From: CAHJXG01 sp964235485
Lineage (GTDB): Bacteria; Pseudomonadota; Alphaproteobacteria; Acetobacterales; Acetobacteraceae
NCBI GenBank assembly: GCA_964235485.1
Contig: CAXSAZ010000006.1
Span: forward strand, 136,362-200,361
DNA length: 64,000 bases
Direction of reading: 5' to 3'
Shown in pieces: positions 1-8,922 of the stretch. The stretch's first letter is position 1, and each line of letters begins with the position of its first letter. Both the position numbers and the translations under genes were made by a program. The notes below the pieces were generated by a model that was not told the DNA's origin, did no database searches, and was given only the letters and a program-made list of their open reading frames with translations.

Positions 1-310
1 GTCGCGGGTGGACGCCTGACCCACAGGCGCTCGGCTCGCGGGGGAGACAGGGGCCGGAGTGACCAGGCCCGCTGCGCACAAAGGCGTTATCGGACCGGCG
101 GCCGTGTTGGGTTCCGCCTTGGCGCCGAGCACCGCCGCATTCGCCCCCGTATGCCCCAAGATCATCGGCCAAAGCGGCTTTGCCGCCTCGGCCCAGGGCT
201 GGCGGCACCGGCCTCCCGTGCGTTTCCCGGTCAGCGGCACCGTGGCCGCAGCGGTTGACTTCGCCCGGCAGCCCGGAAGAACTAGTCATGAACGGCAAGG
301 ACGGCGAGCG
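1..310. other. left-edge region, no supported gene
   Basis: I see no convincing gene here. An open frame runs from 59 into the next feature, but its first 84 residues are low-complexity Ala/Pro/Gly/Arg-rich with no motif, so I start the downstream gene at the internal ATG at 311. A gene cut by the left edge cannot be excluded. Confidence 0.3.
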
Positions 311-526
311 ATGATGAGCGGAAGCCAGGACGACGCGGACACGGTCCCATCCGATGTGGAACCCACGGCGGACGAGACCCACACCGGCCAGGGAGCGCCG
401 ACCGACGGAGCGCATCAGGACGCCGGCGATGGCACGCTGACCGGTTCGGTGCCGGCCGGGCTGACCGGCGACGAGCTGATGGAGCAGGCGAACAGTGGCA
501 AGTCGGACGACGGCGGGACGGGCTGA
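311..526 (+). CDS. small acidic disordered hypothetical protein (71 aa)
   Basis: I do not recognise a family. The product is about 71 residues, rich in Asp, Glu, Gly, Thr and Ser, with almost no hydrophobic stretch, no cysteine and no membrane segment, so it is probably intrinsically disordered and cytoplasmic. The ATG at 311 is chosen because composition changes there; upstream the same frame is typical GC-rich shadow. The Shine-Dalgarno is weak (an AAGG about 12 bases upstream). Two other small hydrophilic proteins in this window (838-999 and 28559-28804) have similar composition. It may be a stress-type small protein, but nothing in the sequence proves that. Confidence 0.4.
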   Translation: MMSGSQDDADTVPSDVEPTADETHTGQGAPTDGAHQDAGDGTLTGSVPAGLTGDELMEQANSGKSDDGGTG

Positions 527-837
527 CCGCCGCCCCGAGCCGCGGTGGCGCCGGGCACGGAGGCGGGCGTTCAACCCCATGCCTAAGCAGCCGCCCATTC
601 CGCAGCATTGACCCGCGCTCGCCCGCGCCGTTCGCCTGAATGGTTCCGGCCGAACCCACAGCAGCACGGCGACGGTGATGGTGGTGCTCCACACCCTCAA
701 TCGGGACACCGACGCCGTGATGCGGGCGGTGGCCCGGGCCGCGGCGCGGCATCCCGGCCCGCTCTCGAGCGGGCGCCGCTGCACTGAGGAGGGCGTCAGC
801 ACCGTGGGGCGCGGCGGCGAGGCAGCCGATCCCGACG
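527..837. other. intergenic region, nothing recognised
   Basis: Between the 71-aa protein and the leftward 53-aa protein there is no supported gene. Open frames on both strands are compositionally shadow-like, and I see no palindrome, RNA gene or repeat shared with the rest of the window. Confidence 0.4.
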
Positions 838-999
838 TTATGGGGGTGCGTCCGTCTTGGGCGGCGCGGGAGCGGGCGCCCACTCATCCGTGATCAGCGC
901 CTGGTCCTTGCTGATCTGGTCCAGATCAGCCTTCGAGGGCGGCTTGGGAACGCCGGGCGGAAGGTCGTCTGCTTTCGGCGGGTCGGTGGGCTGCGCCAT
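838..999 (-). CDS. small proline/aspartate-rich hypothetical protein (53 aa)
   Basis: This is a 53-residue protein, rich in Pro, Asp, Lys and Ala, with no cysteine, signal peptide or membrane segment. The start is well supported: on the minus strand an AGGAGGAG Shine-Dalgarno lies five bases before the ATG at 999. A longer frame extends to 1272 but its extra N-terminus is Arg/Cys-rich shadow. It begins PTDPPKADDLPPG and has a central helix-prone segment with K, D and Q. Function is unknown; the ribosome binding site is the best evidence that it is translated. It is divergent from the acyltransferase gene at 1130. Confidence 0.55.
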   Translation of the reverse strand: MAQPTDPPKADDLPPGVPKPPSKADLDQISKDQALITDEWAPAPAPPKTDAPP

Positions 1000-1129
1000 G
1001 GTGGTCTCCTCCTGCATCGCCTGGACAACGCGGACCGCACCTGTTTCGTCGCATCCGGCGTTGCGCTGACAGCCGGCGGATACTGACGAAGCCTGCAAGC
1101 CGGCCGCCCCCTCGCTCGTAGGAAGCGTC

Positions 1130-2098
1130 GTGAACGACAATCTCAATGCCATTCGGCTGTGCTTGGCCATGCTGGTGCTGTTTTCGCACTCGTTTGCGGT
1201 GTTGGGCACGCCGCAGCCGCAGGTCCTCGGTTGGGACCTCGGCTCCCACGCCGTGCACGCCTTCTTCGCCATAAGCGGCTACCTGATCGTTGGGAGCTAC
1301 ATGCGCAGGCCGGACATCGTGCAGTTCGCCGTCAACCGCATCTTGCGCATCGTGCCGGCCTTGCTGGTCGCTTACGTGTTCGGGCACGTGCTGTTCGAGT
1401 GGTATGGCCAGTATGGCGGGAACCCGCTGCCTTTTCGGCGGAACAACTCCCTTTGGACGATCCCATGGGAGATCACCTGCTACGCCGGGTGCGCGGCTGC
1501 AGGCGCAATCGGCCTGCTGCATCGCGACCGCTACAACGTCATCTTTGCCGTGGCATGGGTCATGGTGCTTGCAAGCCCCGGCCCAGGGGAGGACTACGCG
1601 CTGATCCTGCCGATGCTGTTGAGCTTCCTGACCGGCGGGTTCATCGCCGTTTACGAAGACGGCATCAACATGCAGAGGGCAGCCGGCATCGGTGTCCTTG
1701 CGCTCGTGGGGCTGTGGGCGGACGGATGGCTGGGGGTGCTGCCCCACGCGCTTTACTTCGTTCCAAACCTTTCCGAGTCCGGCATTGTCACGATCCAGCG
1801 ATGGCCTGCCGTCGTCAGCATGGCATTCTGCGTCATCTACCTCGGCAAATACGCGCCGCCCCGCCTTGTGCTGCGCGAGGATTATTCATACGGGGTGTAC
1901 CTGTTCGCCTGGCCAACGCAGCAGGCCGTGGTCGCAACCAGCCTGTCGCTGGGCGTGGCGCTCGACCCATACGGCCTGAGCGTCGCTGCCGCCCTGCCGA
2001 CGGTCTGCATCGCGGCCTTGTCCTGGCACCTGGTCGAGAAACCGGCCTTGAGGAAGAAGCGGACCCTTGGCCGCCGCCCGCTCATGAAGCAGGAGTAA
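1130..2098 (+). CDS. membrane acyltransferase, OafA/acyltransferase-3 family
   Basis: An integral membrane O-acyltransferase of the acyltransferase-3 family, which transfers acetyl or similar groups to sugars of surface polysaccharides, Nod factors or lipids. The 322-residue product has the N-terminal Arg9...His20 pair expected for the catalytic site, the FFAISGY motif at residues 45-51, and the NRILRIVPALL segment at about 71-81 that matches the family RxxRIxP pattern. About eight to ten hydrophobic helices follow. It is a little short for the family (340-390 aa). The start is GTG at 1130 after GGAAG. With the next gene it may belong to a surface-glycan locus that continues in the 4.9-10 kb cluster. 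The acyl donor and acceptor cannot be read from sequence. Confidence 0.88.
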   Translation: MNDNLNAIRLCLAMLVLFSHSFAVLGTPQPQVLGWDLGSHAVHAFFAISGYLIVGSYMRRPDIVQFAVNRILRIVPALLVAYVFGHVLFEWYGQYGGNPLPFRRNNSLWTIPWEITCYAGCAAAGAIGLLHRDRYNVIFAVAWVMVLASPGPGEDYALILPMLLSFLTGGFIAVYEDGINMQRAAGIGVLALVGLWADGWLGVLPHALYFVPNLSESGIVTIQRWPAVVSMAFCVIYLGKYAPPRLVLREDYSYGVYLFAWPTQQAVVATSLSLGVALDPYGLSVAAALPTVCIAALSWHLVEKPALRKKRTLGRRPLMKQE

Positions 2099-2109
2099 GC
2101 GGCCGGCCA

Positions 2110-3030
2110 TCAGATCGACAAGGCCCTCACTCCCTTCTTCGCCACCGTTCTGAGCTTGCCGCGGAGCCTGGCGTAGTCCTCCTGAAGCGTGGGACCGATG
2201 GGCTTCACAGGATGCCAAAGCATGTCGCGCTGCCAACATACATGCTTCAACGGCTTGTAAACAAAGGTCCCAGGCCCGAGGCCCCAGGCATGGACGTTGC
2301 AGGCATAGACCTGCCCGCGGTCCTGAGGCCGGACGTAGGCGCCTTGCCCTCCGAGGTCGATGATCGGCATTCCCATGCGGCGCGCAAGCGTCGGCCAGAC
2401 GACCTCGCTATGGCCGGACCACCCGGCGCGGTAGGCTTGGTCAACCGCGTGGATGAGCCGGGCGGACACCCGGTAAACCGGCATGAAGCTGCACAGAAGC
2501 TCGGCGCCGCCCGGCGGCGGAACGCCGTCCGGGACAACAAGCGTGTTCCACCAGGCCCACTTCGGGTGCTTGGCGAAATCGCGGATGCCGGCGCCCACGA
2601 AGTCCGCGTCGCTGTCCTCGTAGCGTTCAAAGAAGTCCCGCCACGAGCCGGTGTAGCGGACGTCGTACTCAATGCCCCAGTAATAGGCGTAACCGGGCTT
2701 CGCACGCGCCAAGCACATCATGGGCAGGTCCGTGTGGCCGCCGTCCCAGATCGTCCAGCCCGGCTGGTTCAGCCCTGATTTCCGGGCATACTCGGCGATG
2801 CGGATCTCCGGCGTCCTGACCACAAGGTGAGGCACGGTCGCGAGCAGCGGCGGCTCCGGCGCGCCGGGCGGGAGGTGGACGAGCACCACCGCCTCGAAAT
2901 GGCGCGGCAGCGCGCGGCTGATCGCCTGGAACACCCGCTTGACCTGCCATCCAAAGATATGCGTTTGAAAGGCGACCAGCACCTTGCCATGGGCGCCGTC
3001 CACAGGCCGCGCCGGGTCAACCTGCATCAT
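2110..3030 (-). CDS. unrecognised soluble protein, possibly glycosyltransferase-like
   Basis: I do not recognise this 306-residue protein with confidence. It has no signal peptide or membrane helix. It contains an acidic DSDAD cluster at residues 139-143 and an EYD at 121-123 in a Trp/Tyr-rich context, reminiscent of metal-nucleotide sites in GT-A type glycosyltransferases and of some polysaccharide-associated DUF families (DUF3405-like proteins come to mind). That assignment is tentative. Its convergent neighbour is an O-acyltransferase and a sugar-nucleotide cluster lies 2 kb away, so a role in surface-glycan synthesis is plausible. No clear Shine-Dalgarno precedes the ATG pair at 3030; an AT-richer region that may hold its promoter lies just upstream. 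Confidence 0.6.
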   Translation of the reverse strand: MMQVDPARPVDGAHGKVLVAFQTHIFGWQVKRVFQAISRALPRHFEAVVLVHLPPGAPEPPLLATVPHLVVRTPEIRIAEYARKSGLNQPGWTIWDGGHTDLPMMCLARAKPGYAYYWGIEYDVRYTGSWRDFFERYEDSDADFVGAGIRDFAKHPKWAWWNTLVVPDGVPPPGGAELLCSFMPVYRVSARLIHAVDQAYRAGWSGHSEVVWPTLARRMGMPIIDLGGQGAYVRPQDRGQVYACNVHAWGLGPGTFVYKPLKHVCWQRDMLWHPVKPIGPTLQEDYARLRGKLRTVAKKGVRALSI

Positions 3031-3494
3031 GTATCAAACCGGAAACACGGCGTTGTGCGCATGAGGAGCAGGAAATTCCATGGTAAACGCGACGTCTTCT
3101 GCCGTTTGCGGTGGTTGAAGCCATTGCGGAACTGTTGCGTGGCGGCGGCGGGCAATGGGGCGGTCGGCTCCCGCCGATCAAGCAACGCAACCTCGTCACG
3201 CCCTTCTGTCCGTGATGGTGGAAATCTGGGTTCCACAACCTACTGCCGGCCTCGCGGGCCAACATCTAAACATATTGTGTAACCTTTATGTTTATTGACA
3301 CGCTGCGCAATGCGTGAAGCAGAAAAAAGATGCGCGGGTCCGAATGAAGCTCTGACGCCAAACTGCCTGGCCGTTGCCTCATGCCGGTTGCCGGCACGGG
3401 ACGCTGCCGCCGGGTCCAGAAGATGCGTTGGTAGGGTGGCGTCTCAGTTTGAAATCTCAACGCGATCTCACTTCAGAGAATGGAGGGCTTTCCA
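3031..3494. promoter_or_regulatory. AT-richer divergent intergenic region
   Basis: This 464-base stretch separates the leftward protein ending its 5' side at 3030 from the rightward GFA gene. It is clearly richer in A+T around 3260-3310 (runs such as TTATGTTTATTGACA), unlike the surrounding coding DNA, and probably carries divergent promoters. I cannot place exact -35 and -10 boxes. Open frames inside it are short and without motifs. Confidence 0.35.
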
Positions 3495-3911
3495 ATGGCT
3501 GACGCCCGATGCAGTTGCGGCGCACTCACACTGACGCTTCCGGGACCATCAAAACTGGTTGTCGCCTGTCATTGCCTTGACTGCCAACGGAGAACCGGTG
3601 CGCCGTTTGGCGTCGGCGCCTTTTACCCGGTCGATGCCGTCGCGATTTCCGGAACTGCGAAAGAGTTCACCCGCGATGCGGCAAGCGGCGGGAAGGTCCA
3701 CGCCTACTTCTGTCCAAACTGCGGATCGACGGTTTATTGGCACGCCGACAACCTGCCGTCGCTGATCGGCGTTGCAGTCGGCGCGCTCGCCGATCCAAAA
3801 TACCCGGCCCCCGTCAGATCGGTTTTCGAGCAGTCGAAACATGATTGGGTTCGAATCGATGGTGCCGTCGGACACTTCCGGCAAAGCAGCATGGCAAGAA
3901 GCTCAAACTGA
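3495..3911 (+). CDS. GFA family (glutathione-dependent formaldehyde-activating/CENP-V-like) protein
   Basis: A 138-residue zinc protein of the GFA/CENP-V fold. Cysteine motifs are in the family order: CSCG near the N-terminus, CHCLDC at about 30-35 followed by TGAPF, and CPNCGS at about 76-81 in the third position. Family members include Gfa, which was described as speeding S-hydroxymethylglutathione formation, but most members are uncharacterised, so formaldehyde activity is not proven. I start at ATG 3495 rather than 3480 because GGAGGG lies eight bases before it. It is monocistronic as far as seen. A second GFA-family gene occurs at 32599-32997 at the end of the phosphonate operon. Confidence 0.85.
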   Translation: MADARCSCGALTLTLPGPSKLVVACHCLDCQRRTGAPFGVGAFYPVDAVAISGTAKEFTRDAASGGKVHAYFCPNCGSTVYWHADNLPSLIGVAVGALADPKYPAPVRSVFEQSKHDWVRIDGAVGHFRQSSMARSSN

Positions 3912-4124
3912 GATACCACCGTTGATGGACCGGTCTTGACACCCGGGCATGTTCTGCCGAACGCTGCATCGCACGGCGAGACCTGTTTCGACGGCCCGGC
4001 ATCCGGAACTCGCCTCCGTTCGGAGCATCGCCGCCATGGCCATCCCGTGCAGCCCTGCGCAGATCGGTGTCGGGAACCTCCCTGACAGACGCCCCGTCAC
4101 GGTTCTGAACGCGCGGATGCCGTT

Positions 4125-4868
4125 ATGGGTCTTTTCGTCGCGCCCGCAGCACCGCGGGCAGCCGTCGTGACGGGGGAGCCGCGCTTTGCCCTCGTGACCG
4201 GCGCCGGGTCCGGCATTGGCCGGGCCTGCGCCGCGGTTCTCGCCGAGGACGGCCACCGCGTCACCCTTGTCGGCCGCCGGCTCGCCTTGCTGGAAGCCGC
4301 CGCCGCGGCGATCCCGGGCGCGCTGGCCGTGGCCGCCGACCTTTCGACCGATGCCGGGATCGGCACGGTTGCCGACGCCGCGCCTGACCGCCTCCATGCG
4401 CTCGTCCACGCCGCCGGCGCGTTCCGGTATGGGCCGTTGGCCGAGACGCCGGTGGCCGTGTGGCGGGCGCTCGACGCCGTGAACCTGCACGGGCCACTCG
4501 CGCTGACGGCGCGGTGCCTGCCCGCGCTGCGCCGGGCGGGCGGCACGGTGGTGTTCGTCAACTCCACGGCCGCCCTGCGCGCCGGCGCCAATGCCGGCGC
4601 CTACGCCGCGGGCAAGAGCGCCCTCAAAGCCGCCGCCGACGTCTTGCGGCAAGAGGTAGGCCCGCTCGGCATCCGCGTGCTGAGCATCTTCCCGGGCCGC
4701 ACGAACACGCCGATGCAGGACGAGGTGCTGGCAGCCGAGAACCGCACCGCCGACCGCAGCGCGCTGCTCGACCCGGCGGACGTGGCCGCGATGGTCGGAG
4801 CCGCCTTGCGCCTGCCCCGGCGGGCCGAGGTGACGGACATCACCATTCGGCCGTCTCAGCCGGCCTGA
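4125..4868 (+). CDS. short-chain dehydrogenase/reductase (classical SDR)
   Basis: A classical NAD(P)-dependent SDR of about 247 residues. The cofactor motif TGAGSGIG is at residues 25-32, the catalytic Ser at 147, and the YxxxK pair at Tyr160 and Lys164. HAAG at about 95-98 corresponds to the family NNAG motif. The first 14 residues are atypical; a GTG at 4167 would give a product starting just before the Rossmann fold and is an equally good start. The substrate is unknown. The 3' end overlaps the convergent DUF4910 gene by 13 bases, so the two are not in one operon. Arg46-Arg47-like basic residues after the second strand (VGRR) suggest NADP(H) preference. Confidence 0.88.
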   Translation: MGLFVAPAAPRAAVVTGEPRFALVTGAGSGIGRACAAVLAEDGHRVTLVGRRLALLEAAAAAIPGALAVAADLSTDAGIGTVADAAPDRLHALVHAAGAFRYGPLAETPVAVWRALDAVNLHGPLALTARCLPALRRAGGTVVFVNSTAALRAGANAGAYAAGKSALKAAADVLRQEVGPLGIRVLSIFPGRTNTPMQDEVLAAENRTADRSALLDPADVAAMVGAALRLPRRAEVTDITIRPSQPA

Positions 4869-6178
4869 TCGAAGGGGACGAGCAGCCCCGCCTCCGCCAG
4901 CGCCGCCGCCGCCGCCTCCACCGCGTCGAACGGCTTGCCGGAGCGTTCGGCGATGTCCAGCAGCGACGCGCCGCCGTCGGACTGGTTGAGCACCCAAAGC
5001 ATCGTGAGCTGGTCGAACCGGCCCGCGCCCGGCCCGGCCTCCGCGCCGCCGCCGATCTTGGCATACAGCCCCCGGCGGCCGAGCTGCGGCTCGCCGAACG
5101 GCTGCGTGTTGCGCCACCTCCGGTCGGCTTCCGCGATGGCCAGCACCCGCTGCAGCAGGGCGAGCGACCCCGCCAGCGCGTCCGGCCGGATGAAATCCAG
5201 CGAGTCCGCGGAGGTGTGATACTCGGGGAACGTGCCGTTGGGCGAGCGCATCAGGCAGCCGACCGGCAGGTTGAACCCCGGCGAGCAGTACTGCCGCTCG
5301 TCGTAGCCGTACGGCACGAAGGGCTGCACCCGGTCGGCATGGCCGAGTTCGCCCAGCGCATACGCGGCGGCCCGGTCGATCCCGGCATCGCCCCGGCGGG
5401 ACCGCTTATAGGTCGGCGGCCCCGCGTCGCCTAAGCAGGTCAGCACCAGGCCGTGCGCGACGTGCTGCAGGCGGTCCCGGTTCCGGGCCAGCCAGGTGAT
5501 CGCGCCGATTGTGCCCGGCAGGAACACGATCCGCAAACCGAGCCGGTGCGGCCGGGCCGCCCAGGCGCGGGCGAACTCAATCGCGACGGCGATGCCGCTC
5601 AGGTTGTCGTTGGCGAGCGAAGGATGGCAGGAATGCACGGACAACAGGATCTCGCCCGCCTCGGTCCCGGGGACCACGCACTCGCCGTAGCTCAGCGCGC
5701 CGGGCGCCAAGTCGGCGTCGATCACCACCCGGTATTCAGGGTCGGTCATCGCGAGCCGGGTCCGGTGCGGCAAGCAGAAGCCCCAGGTTTGCGCGTAATA
5801 GGCGGTGCGGTAAGGGATCAGGCCGGGCTGGCCGGGCAGGGAATACAGGTGCCGGTCGAGTTCGTCCCGCGGCACCACGCAGTCAACCGCGTGGCTGTAC
5901 TGGAGCAGGTGCAGGGAATGGTCGGCGAAATCGACCACCGCCTCCCCGGACATGCGGCGGATCGTAGCGGCCCGCGGCGTCCATTCGAGCGGCACCGTCC
6001 AATCGAGCACCTCCGTGCCGGACGGCACCTCCGTCACCGCCAGCGGGATGTGCCGGCCGATATAGGCGAGCGTTTGGCGCAGCCCCTCGCCGGTGATGCT
6101 GCGGCAGGTCGGGAACAGCGCCGCGGCGTGCGCGTGCAGCCGCTCGCCAATCTCATCGGTTAAGACCATACGGCTCAT
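4856..6178 (-). CDS. DUF4910-domain aminopeptidase-like protein
   Basis: A 440-residue protein of the DUF4910/DUF2172 family, M28-like metallo-aminopeptidase fold with a C-terminal winged helix. The metal-site signature HSCHPSLANDN lies at residues 182-192 (His182, His185, Asp191 as candidate ligands), and a GYDERQYCSPG segment follows later, as expected. The last 65 residues look like a winged-helix domain. Relatives are common in polysaccharide and lipopolysaccharide gene clusters where their role is not established; they may hydrolyse an amide on a sugar intermediate rather than a peptide. It is divergently arranged with the epimerase gene at 6245, sharing a 66-base intergenic region, which fits one glycan locus. 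Confidence 0.85.
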   Translation of the reverse strand: MSRMVLTDEIGERLHAHAAALFPTCRSITGEGLRQTLAYIGRHIPLAVTEVPSGTEVLDWTVPLEWTPRAATIRRMSGEAVVDFADHSLHLLQYSHAVDCVVPRDELDRHLYSLPGQPGLIPYRTAYYAQTWGFCLPHRTRLAMTDPEYRVVIDADLAPGALSYGECVVPGTEAGEILLSVHSCHPSLANDNLSGIAVAIEFARAWAARPHRLGLRIVFLPGTIGAITWLARNRDRLQHVAHGLVLTCLGDAGPPTYKRSRRGDAGIDRAAAYALGELGHADRVQPFVPYGYDERQYCSPGFNLPVGCLMRSPNGTFPEYHTSADSLDFIRPDALAGSLALLQRVLAIAEADRRWRNTQPFGEPQLGRRGLYAKIGGGAEAGPGAGRFDQLTMLWVLNQSDGGASLLDIAERSGKPFDAVEAAAAALAEAGLLVPFDQAG

Positions 6179-6244
6179 CTGTTCATTTTATGGACAAAGG
6201 CTTACAGAGTACTGTCTGTGGAGGCTGCATCCGGAAAAGCCAAG

Positions 6245-6808
6245 ATGATTTTTCACCAGACCCGGCTGCACGGGGTCGTGCTGATCGAGGCGGAACAGAT
6301 CGCGGATGAGCGCGGCTGGTTCGGCCGCATCTTTGACGAGGCCGCGTTCCAGGCGCACGGGCTGCCCACCCGGTTCGTCCAATGGAGCGCGTCCGTCAGC
6401 CACCGGGCCGGGACCCTGCGGGGTATGCACTACCAGCGCGCCCCGCACGGGGAGGCCAAGCTGGTCCGCTGCGTGACCGGCGCCCTGTATGACGTGGCGG
6501 CGGACATGCGGCCGGACAGCCCGAGCGCCGGCCAATGGCAGGCTTTCCGGCTGGCCGCCGGGACCGGGCAGTTGCTGTTCCTGCCGCCGGGGGTGGCGCA
6601 TGGCTTCCTGACGGAAGCGAACGACACGGAGGTGCAGTACTGCATGACGACCGAGTTCGCCCCCGGCTCCGCCCATGGCTTCCGCTATGACGACCCGGTT
6701 TTCGGCATAGGCTGGCCCGCAACGCCGGCCTCGATCTCCGACAAGGACCTCGGCTGGCCGCCCTTGCGCGGTGTTGCCGGAAAAGAGGACGGCCCAAAAA
6801 GGTCATAA
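6245..6808 (+). CDS. rfbC: dTDP-4-dehydrorhamnose 3,5-epimerase family protein
   Basis: A cupin-fold RmlC/RfbC-type sugar-nucleotide 3,5-epimerase of 187 residues. The family signature LRGMHYQ includes His62, the expected catalytic base, and PPGVAHGFL follows at about 115-123. The N-terminus TRLHGVVLIEAE...DERGWF aligns with the family, which is why I prefer ATG 6245 over the upstream GTG at 6218. Because the next gene makes CDP-glucose rather than dTDP-glucose, this enzyme may act on a CDP-linked keto-sugar; such RfbC-like proteins occur in clusters for branched deoxysugars. It is followed closely by the cytidylyltransferase gene on the same strand. Confidence 0.88.
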   Translation: MIFHQTRLHGVVLIEAEQIADERGWFGRIFDEAAFQAHGLPTRFVQWSASVSHRAGTLRGMHYQRAPHGEAKLVRCVTGALYDVAADMRPDSPSAGQWQAFRLAAGTGQLLFLPPGVAHGFLTEANDTEVQYCMTTEFAPGSAHGFRYDDPVFGIGWPATPASISDKDLGWPPLRGVAGKEDGPKRS

Positions 6809-6869
6809 TCAATGGGCAGCCTTGTAAGCCCAGGGGGGCAGCGCGGTTCCCGTCACCATACGGAGCATC

Positions 6870-7646
6870 ATGATCATCAAGAAAGCGGTAATACTCGCAG
6901 GCGGCTTCGGCACGCGGTTGATGGAGGAAACAGAAACGCGCCCGAAGCCCATGGTGGAGATCGGAGGCAGGCCGATCCTTTGGCACATCATGAAGATCTA
7001 TTCTGCTTTCGGCATCAACGAGTTCGTGATCCCGCTGGGCTACAAAGGCAACCTGATCAAGCAGTACTTCGCTGAATACCATCTGCTCGCTTCCGACGTC
7101 ACCATCGACTTGGCCGACGACACGGTCGTCATGCACCGGCGCACGGCCGAACCGTGGAAGGTGACGCTGGTGGACACGGGGCTCGAAACGATGACGGGCG
7201 GCCGCATCCGGCGCCTGCGCGACCACCTTCCGGAAACGGAACCGTTCTGCCTGACCTACGGCGACGGCGTTGCGGCGCTCGACCTCCGCGCCCTTGCGGC
7301 GTTCCACCGGGAGCACGGCAGGATGGCGACGGTCACGGCCGTGCGCCCGCCCTCCCGCTTCGGGGCGCTTGAGATCGAGGAGGGCCGGGTGAGGCGCTTC
7401 CGGGAAAAGCCCATCGGCGACATCTGGATCAACGGGGGGTTCTTCATCCTGTCGCACGAGGTCCTGGACCTGATCGACGGCGACGACACTGTATTCGAGG
7501 CGCAGCCCCTGGAACGCCTGGCCTCGTTGGGCGAGTTGATGGCCCACAAGCACGAAGGGTTCTGGCACTCCATGGACACGTTGCGCGACAAGCGCCTGCT
7601 TGAGGAGCTTTGGGCCAAGGGGCAGGCGCCGTGGAAGGTGTGGTGA
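6870..7646 (+). CDS. rfbF: glucose-1-phosphate cytidylyltransferase
   Basis: Makes CDP-glucose from CTP and glucose 1-phosphate, the first step toward CDP-linked deoxysugars. The 258-residue protein has the nucleotidyltransferase motif GGFGTRL at 11-17, the substrate motif RPKPMVEIGGRPILWHIM just after it, a YGDG metal site at about 130, and the family-typical C-terminal FWHSMDTLRDK segment. Length is as expected. ATG at 6870 is the first residue of the fold. The stop overlaps the start of the next gene (GTGA), implying translational coupling. The CDP-glucose 4,6-dehydratase normally found next to it is absent from this window. Confidence 0.93.
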   Translation: MIIKKAVILAGGFGTRLMEETETRPKPMVEIGGRPILWHIMKIYSAFGINEFVIPLGYKGNLIKQYFAEYHLLASDVTIDLADDTVVMHRRTAEPWKVTLVDTGLETMTGGRIRRLRDHLPETEPFCLTYGDGVAALDLRALAAFHREHGRMATVTAVRPPSRFGALEIEEGRVRRFREKPIGDIWINGGFFILSHEVLDLIDGDDTVFEAQPLERLASLGELMAHKHEGFWHSMDTLRDKRLLEELWAKGQAPWKVW

Positions 7647-8884
7647 GCGCCGGCGCCGCGTGCCGGTGCCGCTTGTGCGGCGCCGGGCTGAGCCGGACCT
7701 TTGCCGACCTCGGCGTGTCCCCGCTGGCGAACTCGTTCATCCCCGGCGGCGCCGCCGACCGGATGGAGCCGTTCTATCCATTACATGCCTTTGTCTGCAC
7801 CGCCTGCTGGCTCGTGCAGTTGCGCGAGTTCGAGACGCCTTCCGGCATCTTCAGCAACTACCTTTACTTCTCGTCCTTCAGCGAAAGCTGGCTGCGCCAC
7901 GCGAAGCGGTATGCGGAGGCGATGGTGCGCCGCTTCGCGCTCGGCGGCAACTCGTTTGCGTGCGAGGTCGCCAGCAACGACGGCTACCTGTTGCAATACC
8001 TCCAGGCCGCGGGCGTCCGGGTGCTCGGCGTCGATCCGGCGCGCAACGTCGCCGCAAGCGCGGCCGCGAAGGGCATCCCCACAGAGGTCGCCTTCTTCGG
8101 CGCCGAGACGGCGGCACGCCTGCGGGCGGAGCAAGGGCCTGCGGACCTGATGACGGCCAACAACGTGCTGGCGCATGTCCCGGACATCCACGACTTCGCG
8201 GAGGGGTTCCGCATCTTGCTCGGCGAGCGCGGCACGGCGACGTTCGAGTTCCCGCACCTCCTCCGCCTGATCCGGGAGAACCAATTCGACACGATCTACC
8301 ACGAGCACTTCTCCTACCTGTCGCTGGGCGTGGCCGAGCAACTGTTCGGCGCGCACGGGATGGAGGTTTACGACGTGGAGGAACTGCCGACGCATGGCGG
8401 CTCCCTGCGCATCTTCGTCCGGCAGGCCGCCGGGGAACGGGAGCCGGTGTCGCCCGGCGTGGCGGCGCTTCGCCGGGCGGAGCGGGACGCGGGCTTGCAG
8501 GACCCGGCGACCTACGACCGGTTCGCGGCGCAGGTGGCCGGCATCAAGTGCGAGGCGCTGGGCTTCCTGATCGGGGCGCGGCGGCGCGGCGCCCACGTGG
8601 CCGCCTACGGCGCGCCCGCCAAGGGCAACACGCTGCTGAACTATTGCGGCATCGGCCCCGAGCTGATCGCCTACACGGTGGATCGGAACCCGCACAAGCA
8701 GGGCACCCTGCTGCCCGGCTGCCGCATCCCCGTGTGGGGGCCGGAAGCGATTGCCGAAACGAAACCCGACTACCTCGTGATCCTGCCCTGGAACCTGTCC
8801 GAGGAAATCGTGGGCCAGATGGCGGCGATCCGGGAATGGGGCGGCAAGTTCGTGGTGTTCATCCCGGAACTGCGCGTTTTCTGA
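7643..8884 (+). CDS. SAM-dependent sugar C-methyltransferase (NovU/TylC3-like)
   Basis: A 413-residue class I methyltransferase of the type that adds a C-methyl branch to a nucleotide-linked keto-sugar. An N-terminal zinc module is visible (Cys9-x2-Cys12 and Cys52-x2-Cys55), followed by the SAM fold with EVASNDGYLL at about 110-120, the catalytic-region motif YHEHFSYLS at about 218-226, and the C-terminal domain with GAPAKGNTLLN. This three-part build is diagnostic of the family. I start at GTG 7643, four bases after GGAAGG and overlapping the rfbF stop; a GTG at 7640 is possible. With rfbF and the RfbC-like epimerase it implies a branched, C-methylated CDP-deoxyhexose. Confidence 0.92.
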   Translation: MSAGAACRCRLCGAGLSRTFADLGVSPLANSFIPGGAADRMEPFYPLHAFVCTACWLVQLREFETPSGIFSNYLYFSSFSESWLRHAKRYAEAMVRRFALGGNSFACEVASNDGYLLQYLQAAGVRVLGVDPARNVAASAAAKGIPTEVAFFGAETAARLRAEQGPADLMTANNVLAHVPDIHDFAEGFRILLGERGTATFEFPHLLRLIRENQFDTIYHEHFSYLSLGVAEQLFGAHGMEVYDVEELPTHGGSLRIFVRQAAGEREPVSPGVAALRRAERDAGLQDPATYDRFAAQVAGIKCEALGFLIGARRRGAHVAAYGAPAKGNTLLNYCGIGPELIAYTVDRNPHKQGTLLPGCRIPVWGPEAIAETKPDYLVILPWNLSEEIVGQMAAIREWGGKFVVFIPELRVF

Positions 8885-8922
8885 CCGGCAACGCGCTTCA
8901 ACCATCGGAAGGTGGAGGCTCA

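Noticed and set aside
7600..8922. 5' two thirds of a 789-codon frame leading into the NAD epimerase
   Set aside because: This part is the out-of-frame shadow of the methyltransferase gene; a strong Shine-Dalgarno and ATG at 8923 mark the real start.
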